From Candidatus Peregrinibacteria bacterium (GTDB lineage: Bacteria; Patescibacteriota; Gracilibacteria; UM-FILTER-43-11): a stretch of DNA of 37,713 nucleotides. The notes beneath the pieces are model-generated. The model did no database searches. It saw nothing but the letters and a program-made list of their open reading frames with translations, and was not told the DNA's origin. Every line of letters begins with the position of its first letter. The first letter of the stretch is position 1. Shown piece after piece: positions 21,238-30,147 of the stretch. The stretch spans positions 1 through 37,713 of the forward strand of contig JAFGCT010000037.1 of NCBI GenBank assembly GCA_016932505.1, given 5' to 3'. Made by a program: the position numbers and the translations under genes.

Positions 21238-22512
21238 ATGCTAAATACAACTTTCATAAAAGAGCCACTTTCTCAAAAGAACCTATTGTTTTCTGTATTA
21301 ATTGGTATTTCAATTGTGATTTCTTTAGCTTTTGCATATATATATTCGGCGAGTGCTTCTGGTAATATTGTAAAAATTACAAGTAAATGGGGCCAGATGG
21401 AAAATCCTACGATTGCTATAGATAATTCTGATAATACTATTCTTGCATGGCAGGCAAAAGGCGAGAAGAGTTATGAAATAATGTTTCAGAAATTCGATAA
21501 TTACGGTATTCCGGTTGGATTTCCAAAAAGAGCTAACAGGTATAGACCAAACGACCAACAAAATCCACGTATTGCAATGGGCAAAGATGGGGATTATGTA
21601 ATGGTATGGCAAAGTTATCAGCAGGATGGAAGCGGAACAGGTATTTATGGCAGACATTTTTCGGCTGATGGAAAAAAGATTTCGGACGAATTTAGAGCAA
21701 ATACCTTCCTTATCGGCAATCAATCAAATCCCGATATTGCTATGAATGAAGCAGGTCAGTATGTAATTGTATGGATGAGTGAAGGACAGAATGGTTTTTT
21801 AAAAGATATTCACGCCCAAATATTTAATTCAGAAGGTGAAAAAATCGGAAAAGAAATAAAAGTAAGTTCTGGGGAAAGGAGAATTGAAGATTCACCTTCA
21901 GTTGCAATTGATAGAAAGGGTAATTTTATGGTTGTTTGGCAAGGTTATAAAAATGATGACTGGAATATTTATGGTCAGATTTTTGATAGTACCGGTAATA
22001 GAAAATCTGATAATGATATTCTGGTTAACAAAACTACTGAATTTGAACAACAACACCCTGATGTAGTTACCATAGCAAGTAACAAATTTATGGTTGTGTG
22101 GTCGAATCAAACTCTACATGACATTCTCGAGACTACTATGGAAAATATAAGCGGTCAGATATTCATGACAAGCGGAAATAAATCCAGAAATGAGTTTATG
22201 ATTACTTCTCCAATATTCGGTCATCAAGAACACCCAAGTGTAACTCAAATATCACTTTCGGAAGCCTATATAACTTGGGAAAATTATTTCAAACATGGCG
22301 ATGATGCAAATGCATGGAATATTTATGGAAAGGTAATGCTTTCTAATGGAACAGGAAATAGTGATTTAGAGCAAATAAGTGATGTGACAGATAGGTGGAA
22401 TAAAAACCCTATGATAGCTTCAAATGGAGATAGGGAGATAGGTGTAATATGGACATCGCTAAATCACAAAAAATATAAAACTGCTATTCATTATAAAAAG
22501 ATAAGTGATTAG
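21238..22512 (+). CDS. Secreted beta-propeller-like repeat protein
   Basis: A 424-residue protein. A membrane helix at about 18-38 (LLFSVLIGISIVISLAFAYI) acts as signal or anchor. The rest is built from about six repeats of 55-65 residues with the pattern P-x-IA-x(5-9)-V-x-VWQ/VW, then D/N-IYG, then F-x(2-3)-G (for example NPRIAMGKDGDYVMVWQ and SPSVAIDRKGNFMVVWQ). The regular VW/WQ strands and repeat length suggest a six-bladed propeller. No catalytic motif was found and I do not recognise a named family. It has its own promoter and nearly leaderless start. Confidence 0.75.
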   Translation: MLNTTFIKEPLSQKNLLFSVLIGISIVISLAFAYIYSASASGNIVKITSKWGQMENPTIAIDNSDNTILAWQAKGEKSYEIMFQKFDNYGIPVGFPKRANRYRPNDQQNPRIAMGKDGDYVMVWQSYQQDGSGTGIYGRHFSADGKKISDEFRANTFLIGNQSNPDIAMNEAGQYVIVWMSEGQNGFLKDIHAQIFNSEGEKIGKEIKVSSGERRIEDSPSVAIDRKGNFMVVWQGYKNDDWNIYGQIFDSTGNRKSDNDILVNKTTEFEQQHPDVVTIASNKFMVVWSNQTLHDILETTMENISGQIFMTSGNKSRNEFMITSPIFGHQEHPSVTQISLSEAYITWENYFKHGDDANAWNIYGKVMLSNGTGNSDLEQISDVTDRWNKNPMIASNGDREIGVIWTSLNHKKYKTAIHYKKISD

Positions 22513-22521
22513 TTTAGGAAT

Positions 22522-25284
22522 CTATTTCCTAACTAACTTCCCCACCTCGTGCCAGAATAAGAATACACCTGCACCGATAAGCGGATAGACTATATCGGTT
22601 GCTTTTAATGCGTCAAAACCAAACCAGATTGATATTGCGGGGATATAAATTAGTAAAGAAATTGCAATAAGTGAAATTGCAAATGACCCCCAGAGTTGTG
22701 GATTGGTAAATAGGTATTTTGTGAACATTGTTCGGGTTGTTCTACGTGAGAGTATGTTTACAAACTGACAGAATATGATTCCTGTATAGGCGGCAGCACG
22801 CCCCGCTTCTATTGTTCCTGTTCCGAATTTATACACCATAACAAATGAAAAGAACCCTCCTGCCCCCATCCAAAAACCATAAAATATTAGATTGATGAGG
22901 CTTTTTTTATTGATGATATGGTCGTTTAAATCTCGAGGTGGACTTTTCATTATGTGTTCTTCGGCCGGATCAAATGTTAATGCGGTCAGTGGTAACATTT
23001 CGCCTACTAGGTCGATTGCAAGTATTTGAACTGCAGTGATTGGAATAGGTAAACCAAATGCTACACCAATAAAACCGAGCAAGACACATGTAAGCTCACC
23101 ATTATTGGAAGTTATAGATGAAAGTATTGTCTTTTTAAGATTTTGGAAAATCGTACGCCCTTCACGCACTGCTACGGTAAGAGTTCTAAAATTATCATCC
23201 AGAAGAATTATTTCAGATGCCTCCTTGGCAACTTGAGAGCCCATTCTACCCATTGCAACACCGATGTCGGACCTTTTAAGGCTCAAGGTATCATTTACCC
23301 CATCTCCCGTTACCGCAACCACATCACCCATTTCTTTGAGCAGTGATACTATTCGGTATTTGTCTTCCGGTGAAACTCGGGAGAATATTGTTGAACGAGC
23401 TTTTAATATGTCTTTAAGTTTTTTATCTGATAGTTTTTTAATGTCATCTCCGCTATATACAGGTAATTCATCACCATTGTGTTTCATACCAATTCTTTCG
23501 GCTATAGCCTTCGCTGTTATTGCATTATCCCCAGTAATCATCATTACGCGGATATTCGCATCATATGAATTTTTGATTGCTTCTTTTACACCAATTCTCG
23601 GAGGATCAATCATGGACACAAAACCAGAAAAAGTGAATTCTCTTTCCGATTTAGCTATTGTATACCTTCGGGACTTTCCTATTGCACCCATAGGAGCTTT
23701 TGGGAAGTCACGATAAGCAAGTCCTATAACTCTAAGTGCCTGAGTGGCAAATCTTTCCCCTTCTTTAATAATTTCTTTTTTCAACTTATCCGTAAGGGGG
23801 ATTCTTTCATTATTTACCTGCACATGAGTACAGCAAGAAAGGACATTTTCTAGCCCCCCTTTCATAAATCCAATTAACTTTCCTTTATGTTTACGGATTA
23901 TTGTCATTCTCTTTCTGTCGCTATCGAATGGAAGTTCGTGAACAATAGAGAATCTTTTATCCAAATCAGTTGGCTTTAAACCTGCCTTCATTGCGAAAGG
24001 AGTAAAAGCTGATTCTGTTGGATCTCCAATTGCATACCAACTTTTATGATGTCTATCAGGCGGTTCAGTACGTCCATTGGATGCTAAAAATCCATCTTCA
24101 AAAAATTGTTTGAGGTCGTCGAATGTTTGTTTTGAAATCTTTTTGCCGTCTTCTAGAACATCCCCCTTTGGACTGTAGCCATCTCCTGTTACCTCGAATA
24201 CTCTCCCCTGAGAAAAACAACTTACTATTGTCATCTCATTCTTTGTAATAGTTCCAGTTTTATCGGAACAAATAACTGTAGTAGAACCTAGTGTTTCAAC
24301 GGATGAAAGTTTTTTTACAATAGCCTTCTTTTTTGCAAGTCTCCCAACACCTAAACTTAAAGCTACAGATATTTGGGCAGGCAAACCTTGTGGTACACAA
24401 GCGGCTGCGACACCAATTGCAAATAATATACTGACTTCTATAGCAGCTTTTAAATTCTCCCCGTTACCATAGTTTAGAAAGAAATTAATTACGAAAAGAC
24501 CAAGTGCAATAACACCTGCAATTTTTGTTAAGGACTTTGCAAGAATATTAATTTCTTTCTGAAGTGGCGAAAGGTCGTGCTCAATTGATTCACTGGTTTT
24601 TGCAATACGCCCTATCGCTGTATTCATTCCTGTGTCGTATACAATTCCATAAGCATTACCCTTAGCAACAGTAATACCCATAAAAACAAGATTATCTTGG
24701 TTGGTAAGCGTTGTTTCATTATTGATAATAAGTTCCGCAAATTTTTCTTGAGGTACGGATTCACCCGTAAGGATAAAATCATTAGTACTGAAATTTGTTG
24801 TCGCAGTCAGGCGAATATCAGCGGGTATTGCATCACCTTCTTCTAGATACACAAGATCTCCGGGTACCAAATCGCTCTGACTTATTTCCATCTTCTTTCC
24901 GCTTCGAATTACAGTAGTTTTGGCTTTTATTATTTGCTTTAAAGACTCAAGGATTTTTTCAGCTTTAAATTCCTGATAAAAACCTATTATTGCGTTAACC
25001 AGAACAATGACAAGAAGTATTGTTCCGCTCCTGAAGTCATTAAGATAGTAAGCAAGAGCGGCGGCTACTATTAAAACTACTATTAGAAGGTCCTTAAATT
25101 GATTAAAAAATTTGTAAATAACAGGACGGCGTTTACCTTCTTCTAATTTGTTATGACCATATTTAGCAAAGCGCTTCTCTGCCTCAAGAGGGGAAAGTCC
25201 TTTTTTAATATCCGTTTCCAATTTGGCAGCGGCTTCGTTTATCGATAGCTGATAGAAAAATTTTTCTTTGGATTTTGTTTTCAT
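22522..25284 (-). CDS. P-type cation-transporting ATPase (P2-like)
   Basis: A 920-residue P-type ATPase with an N-terminal cation-ATPase domain, TGES (about 172) in the actuator, SDKTGT (Asp about 339, phosphorylated) and TGDGVND (about 659). The family resembles SERCA-type and Na+/K+-type pumps by length and C-terminal four-helix block. Its ion site is unusual: M4 reads PQGLP where P2 pumps have PEGLP, M5 reads TSNNGE (Asn and Glu kept), and M6 reads AIDLVGEMLP where SERCA has NLVTDGLP. Transported ion is therefore uncertain. After GDGVND it reads TLSLKRSDIGVAMG instead of APALK. No Shine-Dalgarno at ATG 25284. It diverges from lepA. Confidence 0.93.
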   Translation of the reverse strand: MKTKSKEKFFYQLSINEAAAKLETDIKKGLSPLEAEKRFAKYGHNKLEEGKRRPVIYKFFNQFKDLLIVVLIVAAALAYYLNDFRSGTILLVIVLVNAIIGFYQEFKAEKILESLKQIIKAKTTVIRSGKKMEISQSDLVPGDLVYLEEGDAIPADIRLTATTNFSTNDFILTGESVPQEKFAELIINNETTLTNQDNLVFMGITVAKGNAYGIVYDTGMNTAIGRIAKTSESIEHDLSPLQKEINILAKSLTKIAGVIALGLFVINFFLNYGNGENLKAAIEVSILFAIGVAAACVPQGLPAQISVALSLGVGRLAKKKAIVKKLSSVETLGSTTVICSDKTGTITKNEMTIVSCFSQGRVFEVTGDGYSPKGDVLEDGKKISKQTFDDLKQFFEDGFLASNGRTEPPDRHHKSWYAIGDPTESAFTPFAMKAGLKPTDLDKRFSIVHELPFDSDRKRMTIIRKHKGKLIGFMKGGLENVLSCCTHVQVNNERIPLTDKLKKEIIKEGERFATQALRVIGLAYRDFPKAPMGAIGKSRRYTIAKSEREFTFSGFVSMIDPPRIGVKEAIKNSYDANIRVMMITGDNAITAKAIAERIGMKHNGDELPVYSGDDIKKLSDKKLKDILKARSTIFSRVSPEDKYRIVSLLKEMGDVVAVTGDGVNDTLSLKRSDIGVAMGRMGSQVAKEASEIILLDDNFRTLTVAVREGRTIFQNLKKTILSSITSNNGELTCVLLGFIGVAFGLPIPITAVQILAIDLVGEMLPLTALTFDPAEEHIMKSPPRDLNDHIINKKSLINLIFYGFWMGAGGFFSFVMVYKFGTGTIEAGRAAAYTGIIFCQFVNILSRRTTRTMFTKYLFTNPQLWGSFAISLIAISLLIYIPAISIWFGFDALKATDIVYPLIGAGVFLFWHEVGKLVRK

Positions 25285-25350
25285 ATTTTGTTTATTTGAT
25301 TTTATTATATCATTTTCTTATATAGTTCCAATAGACTTCCAAATATAATC

Positions 25351-25402
25351 CAACAAAAACCCGAAGGCGGATAAACGTTTGTTCGCCTTCGGGTTTTTGT
25401 TG
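25351..25402. terminator. 52-base palindrome between divergent genes
   Basis: CAACAAAAACCCGAAGGCG (25351-25369) pairs perfectly over 19 bp with 25384-25402, and the 14 bases inside (core AAACGTTT) pair nearly throughout. T-runs follow the stem on both strands, so it looks like a bidirectional intrinsic terminator, yet it lies upstream of both lepA and the ATPase gene. Confidence 0.7.
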
Positions 25403-25428
25403 CTTATTAACTCATTTTTCGCTAAAAT
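25400..25428 (+). promoter_or_regulatory. Probable lepA promoter
   Basis: TTGCTT (25400-25405), a 17-base spacer, TAAAAT (25423-25428). The -35 overlaps the end of the 52-base palindrome. The leader would be about 17 bases without Shine-Dalgarno. Confidence 0.55.
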
Positions 25429-25451
25429 CTCTCTGCCCTATAAACATTTAA

Positions 25452-27260
25452 ATGGAAAACATTCGAAATTTTTGCATCATCGCCCACATTGACCATGGAA
25501 AATCGACTTTAGCCGATAGGTTTTTGGAAGTAACTAATACAATTGAAAAGCGTAACATGAAACGCGGGCAGATGCTGGATACCATGGAACTAGAACAGGA
25601 GCGCGGTATTACTATTAAGCTTCAGCCAGTGCGAATGGACTATAAAGGATACATTCTTAATTTAATCGATACTCCGGGGCATGTGGATTTTACGTATGAA
25701 GTAAGCAGATCACTTGCTGCCTGTGAAGGTGCGATATTAGTAGTGGATGCAACTCAAGGTATTCAAGCTCAAACTCTGGCCAACTTATATATGGCTATGG
25801 AACATGATTTGACCATTATTCCTGTTATAAACAAAATTGATATGCCTGCGGCTGAACCAGAGAAGGTGAAAGATGAAATTGAAAATATGCTGGGAATTGA
25901 CAGAAGTGAAGTAATTGAAGTATCTGCGAAAACAGGTGAAAATGTTGATAAAGTGCTTGAAGACATTATTCAAAAGGTGCCGAATCCAATAAGTGGTGGT
26001 CTAAGGAAACAACTCAGGATAGAAAATGATAATGAAGCAAGAGCACTTGTATTTGATTCGGTTTACGATACATATAGAGGTGTTGTTTCTTATGTAAGAA
26101 TGGTAAGCGGAACTTTTAAAAAAGGTGATACACTACGTTTTTTAAATGCTAAAACAGATATTGAAGTTTCCGACATTGGATATTTCAGACCATCATATCA
26201 ATCCCAAAAAGAGTTATTACCTGGTGAAGTCGGTTTTATTGTTACAGGGCTTAAATCTGTTAGCGAAGCAAGAGTTGGTGATACATTATGGAAAGGAGAT
26301 AATGTATCAGGAGCAAAATCTCTTCCTGGATATAAAAAAGTAGTACCAATGGTATATGCTGGAATTTATTGTATTGATGGTGATGACTATCCTCAGCTTA
26401 GGGATTCCATGGAAAAGCTAAGCCTGAATGACGCGGCACTTTCTTTTGAGCCTGATAATTCTCAAGCACTTGGTTCCGGTTTCCGTTGTGGTTTTCTTGG
26501 TCTTCTTCACATGGATATTGTTCAGGAAAGACTAGAAAGGGAATATGATATGGATATTATCACTACCGCCCCTTCAGTTTCTTATATTTTAAGAATGAAG
26601 GATGGAAAAGATTTAACGATTTCTTCTCCTGCAGAATTACCGGATAGAAGTACAGTAGAAACAATATCCGAACCATGGGTAAAATTAGAGATTGTATGCC
26701 CGAAGGAAATGGTCGGAGATATTATGAAAATTGTTCAGGACAGGCGGGGATTCCATAAAAATATTACCTATATGGATGCGGATAGGACATTAATTCATTT
26801 TGAGATGCCGCTTGCGACTTTGATTATTGATTTTTATGATGTTCTTAAATCAGTCACTTCTGGCTATGCTTCCATGAACTATGAATTTTTGGAATACAGG
26901 GAAGACCAATTGGTTAAGCTGGATATTCTAGTTGCGGGCGAAGCCGTAGAAGGGTTAAGTGTTATGTGCCATAAAATAGAAGCTCAGAATTTAGGGGGAA
27001 AATTATGCAGAAAGCTTAAGGATATTATTCCAAGAGCCAACTTCGCGATTGCTATTCAGGCCGCTATTGGTGGTAAAATTATTGCAAGAGAAACTGTTTC
27101 TGCCTACAGAAAAGATGTAACTGCAGGACTTTACGGTGGTGATGTTACCCGTAAAAACAAGCAATTGCAAAAACAAAAAAAGGGTAAAAAGAGGATGAAG
27201 CAGATGGGAAAAGTCTCATTACCGCAAGAAGCTTTTCAGGCAATACTTAAGAAGGATTAA
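25452..27260 (+). CDS. lepA: Elongation factor 4 (LepA), ribosomal back-translocase GTPase
   Basis: A 602-residue translational GTPase, the normal LepA length. G1 is AHIDHGKST (residues 11-19), the switch region ELEQERGITIKLQPVRM, G3 DTPGH near 76, G4 NKID near 130, and G5 SAKTGENV. The LepA-specific C-terminal domain ends KKGKKRMKQMGKVSLPQEAF, which separates it from EF-G. It remobilises stalled or mistranslocated ribosomes. ATG 25452 immediately follows TTTAA with no Shine-Dalgarno. ribE lies 90 bases downstream after an A/T-rich ATGATAAATG-type repeat. Confidence 0.98.
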   Translation: MENIRNFCIIAHIDHGKSTLADRFLEVTNTIEKRNMKRGQMLDTMELEQERGITIKLQPVRMDYKGYILNLIDTPGHVDFTYEVSRSLAACEGAILVVDATQGIQAQTLANLYMAMEHDLTIIPVINKIDMPAAEPEKVKDEIENMLGIDRSEVIEVSAKTGENVDKVLEDIIQKVPNPISGGLRKQLRIENDNEARALVFDSVYDTYRGVVSYVRMVSGTFKKGDTLRFLNAKTDIEVSDIGYFRPSYQSQKELLPGEVGFIVTGLKSVSEARVGDTLWKGDNVSGAKSLPGYKKVVPMVYAGIYCIDGDDYPQLRDSMEKLSLNDAALSFEPDNSQALGSGFRCGFLGLLHMDIVQERLEREYDMDIITTAPSVSYILRMKDGKDLTISSPAELPDRSTVETISEPWVKLEIVCPKEMVGDIMKIVQDRRGFHKNITYMDADRTLIHFEMPLATLIIDFYDVLKSVTSGYASMNYEFLEYREDQLVKLDILVAGEAVEGLSVMCHKIEAQNLGGKLCRKLKDIIPRANFAIAIQAAIGGKIIARETVSAYRKDVTAGLYGGDVTRKNKQLQKQKKGKKRMKQMGKVSLPQEAFQAILKKD

Positions 27261-27261
27261 T

Positions 27262-27340
27262 TGCGATTTAACATTTATCATTTAAGATTTAGGATTTGCC
27301 TATTATATTAAAAAATGATAAATGATAATTGTTAAATGAT
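27262..27340. repeat. ATTTATCA-type imperfect inverted repeat
   Basis: The first part (AACATTTATCATTTAAGATTT) is the inverted counterpart of AAATGATAAATGATAATTGTT at 27312-27332. The same units occur in the EGF-gene leader (5603-5672). The repeat lies in the gap between lepA and ribE. Confidence 0.65.
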
Positions 27341-27350
27341 AAATAGAAAT

Positions 27351-27929
27351 ATGTTCACAGGAATAATCCAAACCACAGGTATTATAAAATCCAAGACAAA
27401 GAATCAAATTCAGATTGAAGCACCAGAAGTAATTGATGAACTTAAAATTGGCAGTAGTATTGCAGTTGATGGTGTATGCTTAACTGTTGTGGAAAAAAAG
27501 GATAATAGCTTTACAGCAGATGTTATGCCTATTACTTTTGAAAAGACTATACTGGGAAAAAGGAAGAAGGGTGATTTGGTAAATTTGGAGCTTGCAATGA
27601 AGCATACAGATAGATTTGAAGGTCATGTTGTTAGTGGGCATGTTGAAAATACCGCAAAATTAAGTGAACAGAAAATTGTAGAAAATGCCTACTGGCTGAC
27701 TTTTGATTTTACGTCTGACTTAATGAAATACGTTGTTCCACAAGGTTCAATTGCTATAAATGGTATAAGTCTTACCGTTAGTGAGGTTCAAGGAGATAGT
27801 TTTGCAGTTAGCATAATTCCACATACTTGGGATGTTACGAATTTACATAAATTAAAGATTGGTGATAAAGTGAATATTGAAACGGATTTAATGGCAAAAT
27901 ATGCCGAAAAATTATCGCTTAAGCTTTAG
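27351..27929 (+). CDS. ribE: Riboflavin synthase, alpha subunit type
   Basis: A 192-residue enzyme that dismutates two 6,7-dimethyl-8-ribityllumazine molecules into riboflavin and the pyrimidinedione precursor. The family N-terminus MFTGIIQTTG fixes the start at ATG 27351 (the frame opens 15 bases earlier at another ATG). Two homologous lumazine-binding domains are present, each with GSSIAVDGVCLTV / GSIAINGISLTV, and FEGHVVSGHV lies between them. It heads a four-gene operon, ribE-STAS-ribH-STAS. GTP cyclohydrolase II, RibD and RibB genes are not in the window. No Shine-Dalgarno or FMN-riboswitch elements are visible upstream. Confidence 0.96.
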   Translation: MFTGIIQTTGIIKSKTKNQIQIEAPEVIDELKIGSSIAVDGVCLTVVEKKDNSFTADVMPITFEKTILGKRKKGDLVNLELAMKHTDRFEGHVVSGHVENTAKLSEQKIVENAYWLTFDFTSDLMKYVVPQGSIAINGISLTVSEVQGDSFAVSIIPHTWDVTNLHKLKIGDKVNIETDLMAKYAEKLSLKL

Positions 27930-27940
27930 CTCAAAAAATT

Positions 27941-28291
27941 ATGCAGCAATTACATATTACAACCGAAAAAATTCCAAATAAAAATGCCTATTTGATAAGT
28001 CTGGAAGGTGATTTTGACGGTTATGTGGAGGAAAATATTCAGGAAATAGATTTACTTATACGCGGATCTGAAGAAAAAACCTCCTTTGTATTTGATTTCA
28101 CCAAATTAAATTATATGAATAGTTTCGCAATAGGGAATTTAGTCCAATGGAGAAATCAGATTATTGCCAAGGATGGCAAGCTGTTCATTTTAGGTATAAA
28201 TAATGAAATAAAGGACGCACTAAATATTGTCGGTGGTTCAATTTTATTTGTATTTCTTGATAATTTAGAAACTGCTCTTAACGCCATATAA
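27941..28291 (+). CDS. STAS-domain (anti-anti-sigma-factor-like) protein 1
   Basis: A 116-residue single STAS domain, the SpoIIAA/RsbV type. Visible are the first strands ISLEGDFDGYVEEN and FVFDFTKLNYMNSFAIGNLV. The latter aligns with the phosphorylation region D-S-S-G of SpoIIAA: Asp is replaced by Asn, the phosphoacceptor Ser is kept (MNSF), and the Gly becomes Ala. Such proteins bind anti-sigma or other partner proteins, controlled by Ser phosphorylation. The gene lies 11 bases after ribE and 2 bases before ribH; the second copy at 28786 is a paralogue. The tie to riboflavin synthesis is unexplained and no kinase or sigma gene is nearby. Confidence 0.85.
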   Translation: MQQLHITTEKIPNKNAYLISLEGDFDGYVEENIQEIDLLIRGSEEKTSFVFDFTKLNYMNSFAIGNLVQWRNQIIAKDGKLFILGINNEIKDALNIVGGSILFVFLDNLETALNAI

Positions 28292-28293
28292 AA

Positions 28294-28761
28294 ATGAGTT
28301 CAATTAAAAAAAATATTAAAATCGGAATAAAGGTAAATAAATCGGTTAAAATCGGAATTGTTAAAAGTGTTTATAATTCAGAAATAACAGATGCGCTTTA
28401 TTCTAGTTGCAAACACGAATTAATAAAAGGAGGTGTGCTTGAAAAAAATATTCAGACTATGGAAGTACCTGGCGCATTTGAGTTGCCTTTTGGATGCAAA
28501 AAAATGGCTAAAAGTGAAAAAATTGATGCCATAATAGCCTTGGGGGCTATAATAAAAGGTGAGACTCCTCATTTTGATATAATTGCAAACGCTTGCGCAA
28601 AAGGTATAATGAAAATAAGCATAAAGAGTGGCACTCCAATTGTTTTCGGTGTACTTACAACTAATAATTTAGCTCAGGCAAAAGCCAGAATTAAAGGTGG
28701 TAAGCGCGGAGACAAAGGTGTGGAAGCAGCTCTTACAGCATTACATATGTCTATTTTATAA
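28294..28761 (+). CDS. ribH: 6,7-dimethyl-8-ribityllumazine synthase
   Basis: A 155-residue lumazine synthase, which condenses 5-amino-6-ribitylamino-uracil with dihydroxybutanone phosphate, the step before RibE. Family motifs VPGAFELPFGCKKMA, ALGAIIKGETPHFD (with catalytic His) and TPIVFGVLTTNNLAQA are clear. Length is normal and the protein would form pentamers or icosahedral capsids. It follows the first STAS gene by two bases and precedes the second by 24. ATG follows ATATAAAA with no Shine-Dalgarno. Confidence 0.97.
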   Translation: MSSIKKNIKIGIKVNKSVKIGIVKSVYNSEITDALYSSCKHELIKGGVLEKNIQTMEVPGAFELPFGCKKMAKSEKIDAIIALGAIIKGETPHFDIIANACAKGIMKISIKSGTPIVFGVLTTNNLAQAKARIKGGKRGDKGVEAALTALHMSIL

Positions 28762-28785
28762 CTAATATATTCCCCTTACCTTCTT

Positions 28786-29139
28786 ATGAAAAAACTCCAA
28801 ATTACCTTTGAAAAAATTAATGAAAAACCCAATTCTCAGATTGTAAAATTTGATGGTGATTTTGATGGCTCAGTGAAAGAAAATCTAACTGAAACCTACA
28901 GCTTAGTTGATGAAGCCCCTCAGGGTACAAATCTGATTTTTGATTTCAGTAAACTTAATTACTTAAACAGTTATGCGATTGGCCATTTGGTTAGCTGGCA
29001 TAAGACTATAAATCAAAAGGGAGGAAAAATATTTATTTCAGGTACAAATAAAAATGTTGAAGACATTTTTGCAATTCTCGGCCTAGCTACTCTCTTTAAA
29101 GTTTTCCCAGATGTAACATCGGCTATTGCAGGATTATAG
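28786..29139 (+). CDS. STAS-domain protein 2, paralogue of the first
   Basis: A 117-residue STAS domain closely related to the protein at 27941-28291: matching segments are KFDGDFDGSVKENL/SLEGDFDGYVEENI and LIFDFSKLNYLNSYAIGHLV/FVFDFTKLNYMNSFAIGNLV. It keeps the Ser at the phosphoacceptor position (LNSY) and lacks the usual Asp and Gly beside it. The duplication is interleaved with ribH, not adjacent to its parent copy. It ends the operon; an intrinsic terminator follows 37 bases later. A role as a paired partner-switch module is inferred only from the family. Confidence 0.85.
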   Translation: MKKLQITFEKINEKPNSQIVKFDGDFDGSVKENLTETYSLVDEAPQGTNLIFDFSKLNYLNSYAIGHLVSWHKTINQKGGKIFISGTNKNVEDIFAILGLATLFKVFPDVTSAIAGL

Positions 29140-29311
29140 TTGTCTGAACTGTGATTAACGATTAACGATTAAACCCCGTAGAGACGTTGCAATGCAACGT
29201 CTCTACGGTTTTTTGAATAATTGTTATTATTCCAATTCACATAATAAAAAATCACGACCACCTGTCCGCCGAGGAGCATCATTCCAATCACATAAATCAC
29301 AGTTCAGACAA
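29140..29311. mobile_element. MITE-like element with 38-bp-repeat ends
   Basis: The left end TTGTCTGAACTGTGATT (29140-29156) faces an inverted longer copy at 29280-29311 (ATTCCAATCACATAAATCAC then AGTTCAGACAA). A degenerate inner copy lies at about 29229-29247. Between lies a perfect hairpin (29176-29208). The end units are the 38-bp repeat of 12277-12382. It carries no gene. Confidence 0.75.
29176..29214 (+). terminator. Terminator of the riboflavin/STAS operon
   Basis: CCGTAGAGACGTTGC (29176-29190) pairs perfectly with 29194-29208 around AAT, followed by six T. Hairpins with this GTAGAGACG core are dispersed in many genomes as repeats; here the T-run gives it terminator form. Confidence 0.8.
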
Positions 29312-29315
29312 TATT

Positions 29316-30017
29316 TTAATTAATCTTCTTCTGTTCTTCTACAAGTTCCTCAAGATGTCTAACCAAATTCACAAAAACCTCTTGGATAAAAGCCTGAAGC
29401 TGGTCAAATTCATGTTCGATTTTTTGGGCTGAAAGAAAATTTCTAAGAACGAATGAGGCTAATTGGACAAGTGATGGTGAAATTTCTCTGACTAGTTTTC
29501 CATTATCCTCTGGATTACTGGAACGTTTTTTAATAATTAGACTTTCGAGACTTCTATGCGGTTTTTTTACAGCAACTTGATTTATTAGCTTAATCCAACC
29601 ATCAATATGTTTCTTTAATTCAGGCGAAAGGGATTTAAAATCTTTTCTGTCGGCGATTGTAAGCGCCTTAGTTTCAGACGTTTGACCTTCCGTTGTTTCC
29701 AAAAAACCTATAACTTTATCTGAAGCCTTTTTGTCGATTAAAGATATTACCGCTAATATTAATTCAGATGGAATATCCTGCGCCAAAGAACGTGATATAA
29801 GTAAAAACAAATCGGTATTTTCCGGTTGGCTTAAAAAGTGCACCAAAATCAGTGCTAAATCATGGTCACTCGCCCTTGCCTGCCCTTCTTCTTTATATAG
29901 TTGAGCCAGAGCCTGCTGAGTCTTACGCATCTCTTCACTAAACTTTTCATCGCTATCCTCTCCTGCCTCCTTAGGAGCAGGACCTGTAAATAATTCAAAA
30001 TCTCCAGTATCAGCCAT
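29316..30017 (-). CDS. Hypothetical acidic helical protein
   Basis: A 233-residue protein starting MADTGDFELFTG at ATG 30017. The frame extends 26 residues upstream, but those are hydrophobic, A/T-rich and unlike a protein start, so the internal ATG is preferred. The sequence is alpha-helical and highly charged (EDSDEKFSEEMRKTQQALAQ near residue 22) with the segment LSPELKKHIDGWIKLINQ near 135 and a Glu/Lys-rich end. I do not recognise the family and see no signal peptide or membrane helix. It is downstream of rpmA on the same strand but separated by a terminator. Confidence 0.7.
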   Translation of the reverse strand: MADTGDFELFTGPAPKEAGEDSDEKFSEEMRKTQQALAQLYKEEGQARASDHDLALILVHFLSQPENTDLFLLISRSLAQDIPSELILAVISLIDKKASDKVIGFLETTEGQTSETKALTIADRKDFKSLSPELKKHIDGWIKLINQVAVKKPHRSLESLIIKKRSSNPEDNGKLVREISPSLVQLASFVLRNFLSAQKIEHEFDQLQAFIQEVFVNLVRHLEELVEEQKKIN

Positions 30018-30093
30018 AATATATAATTTATTATTTATAAATAAATTATAGGCAAAGGAAAGGTCAAAGGCAAGTTTATGAATATTGGACAAC

Positions 30094-30120
30094 AAAAAAG
30101 CCGTACAAAAAATGTACGAC
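30094..30120 (-). terminator. rpmA terminator
   Basis: On the minus strand GTCGTACA (30120-30113) pairs with TGTACGGC (30107-30100), one G-U, followed by six T. It lies 28 bases after the rpmA stop. Confidence 0.8.
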
Positions 30121-30147
30121 TCTCAGTTTATATAATTCAAGCTCGTT

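Noticed and set aside
19794-29171. TTAACGATTA and CTCAAATC simple repeats as CRISPR-like arrays
   Set aside because: The units are short and immediately tandem, without spacers, and no cas gene is present.
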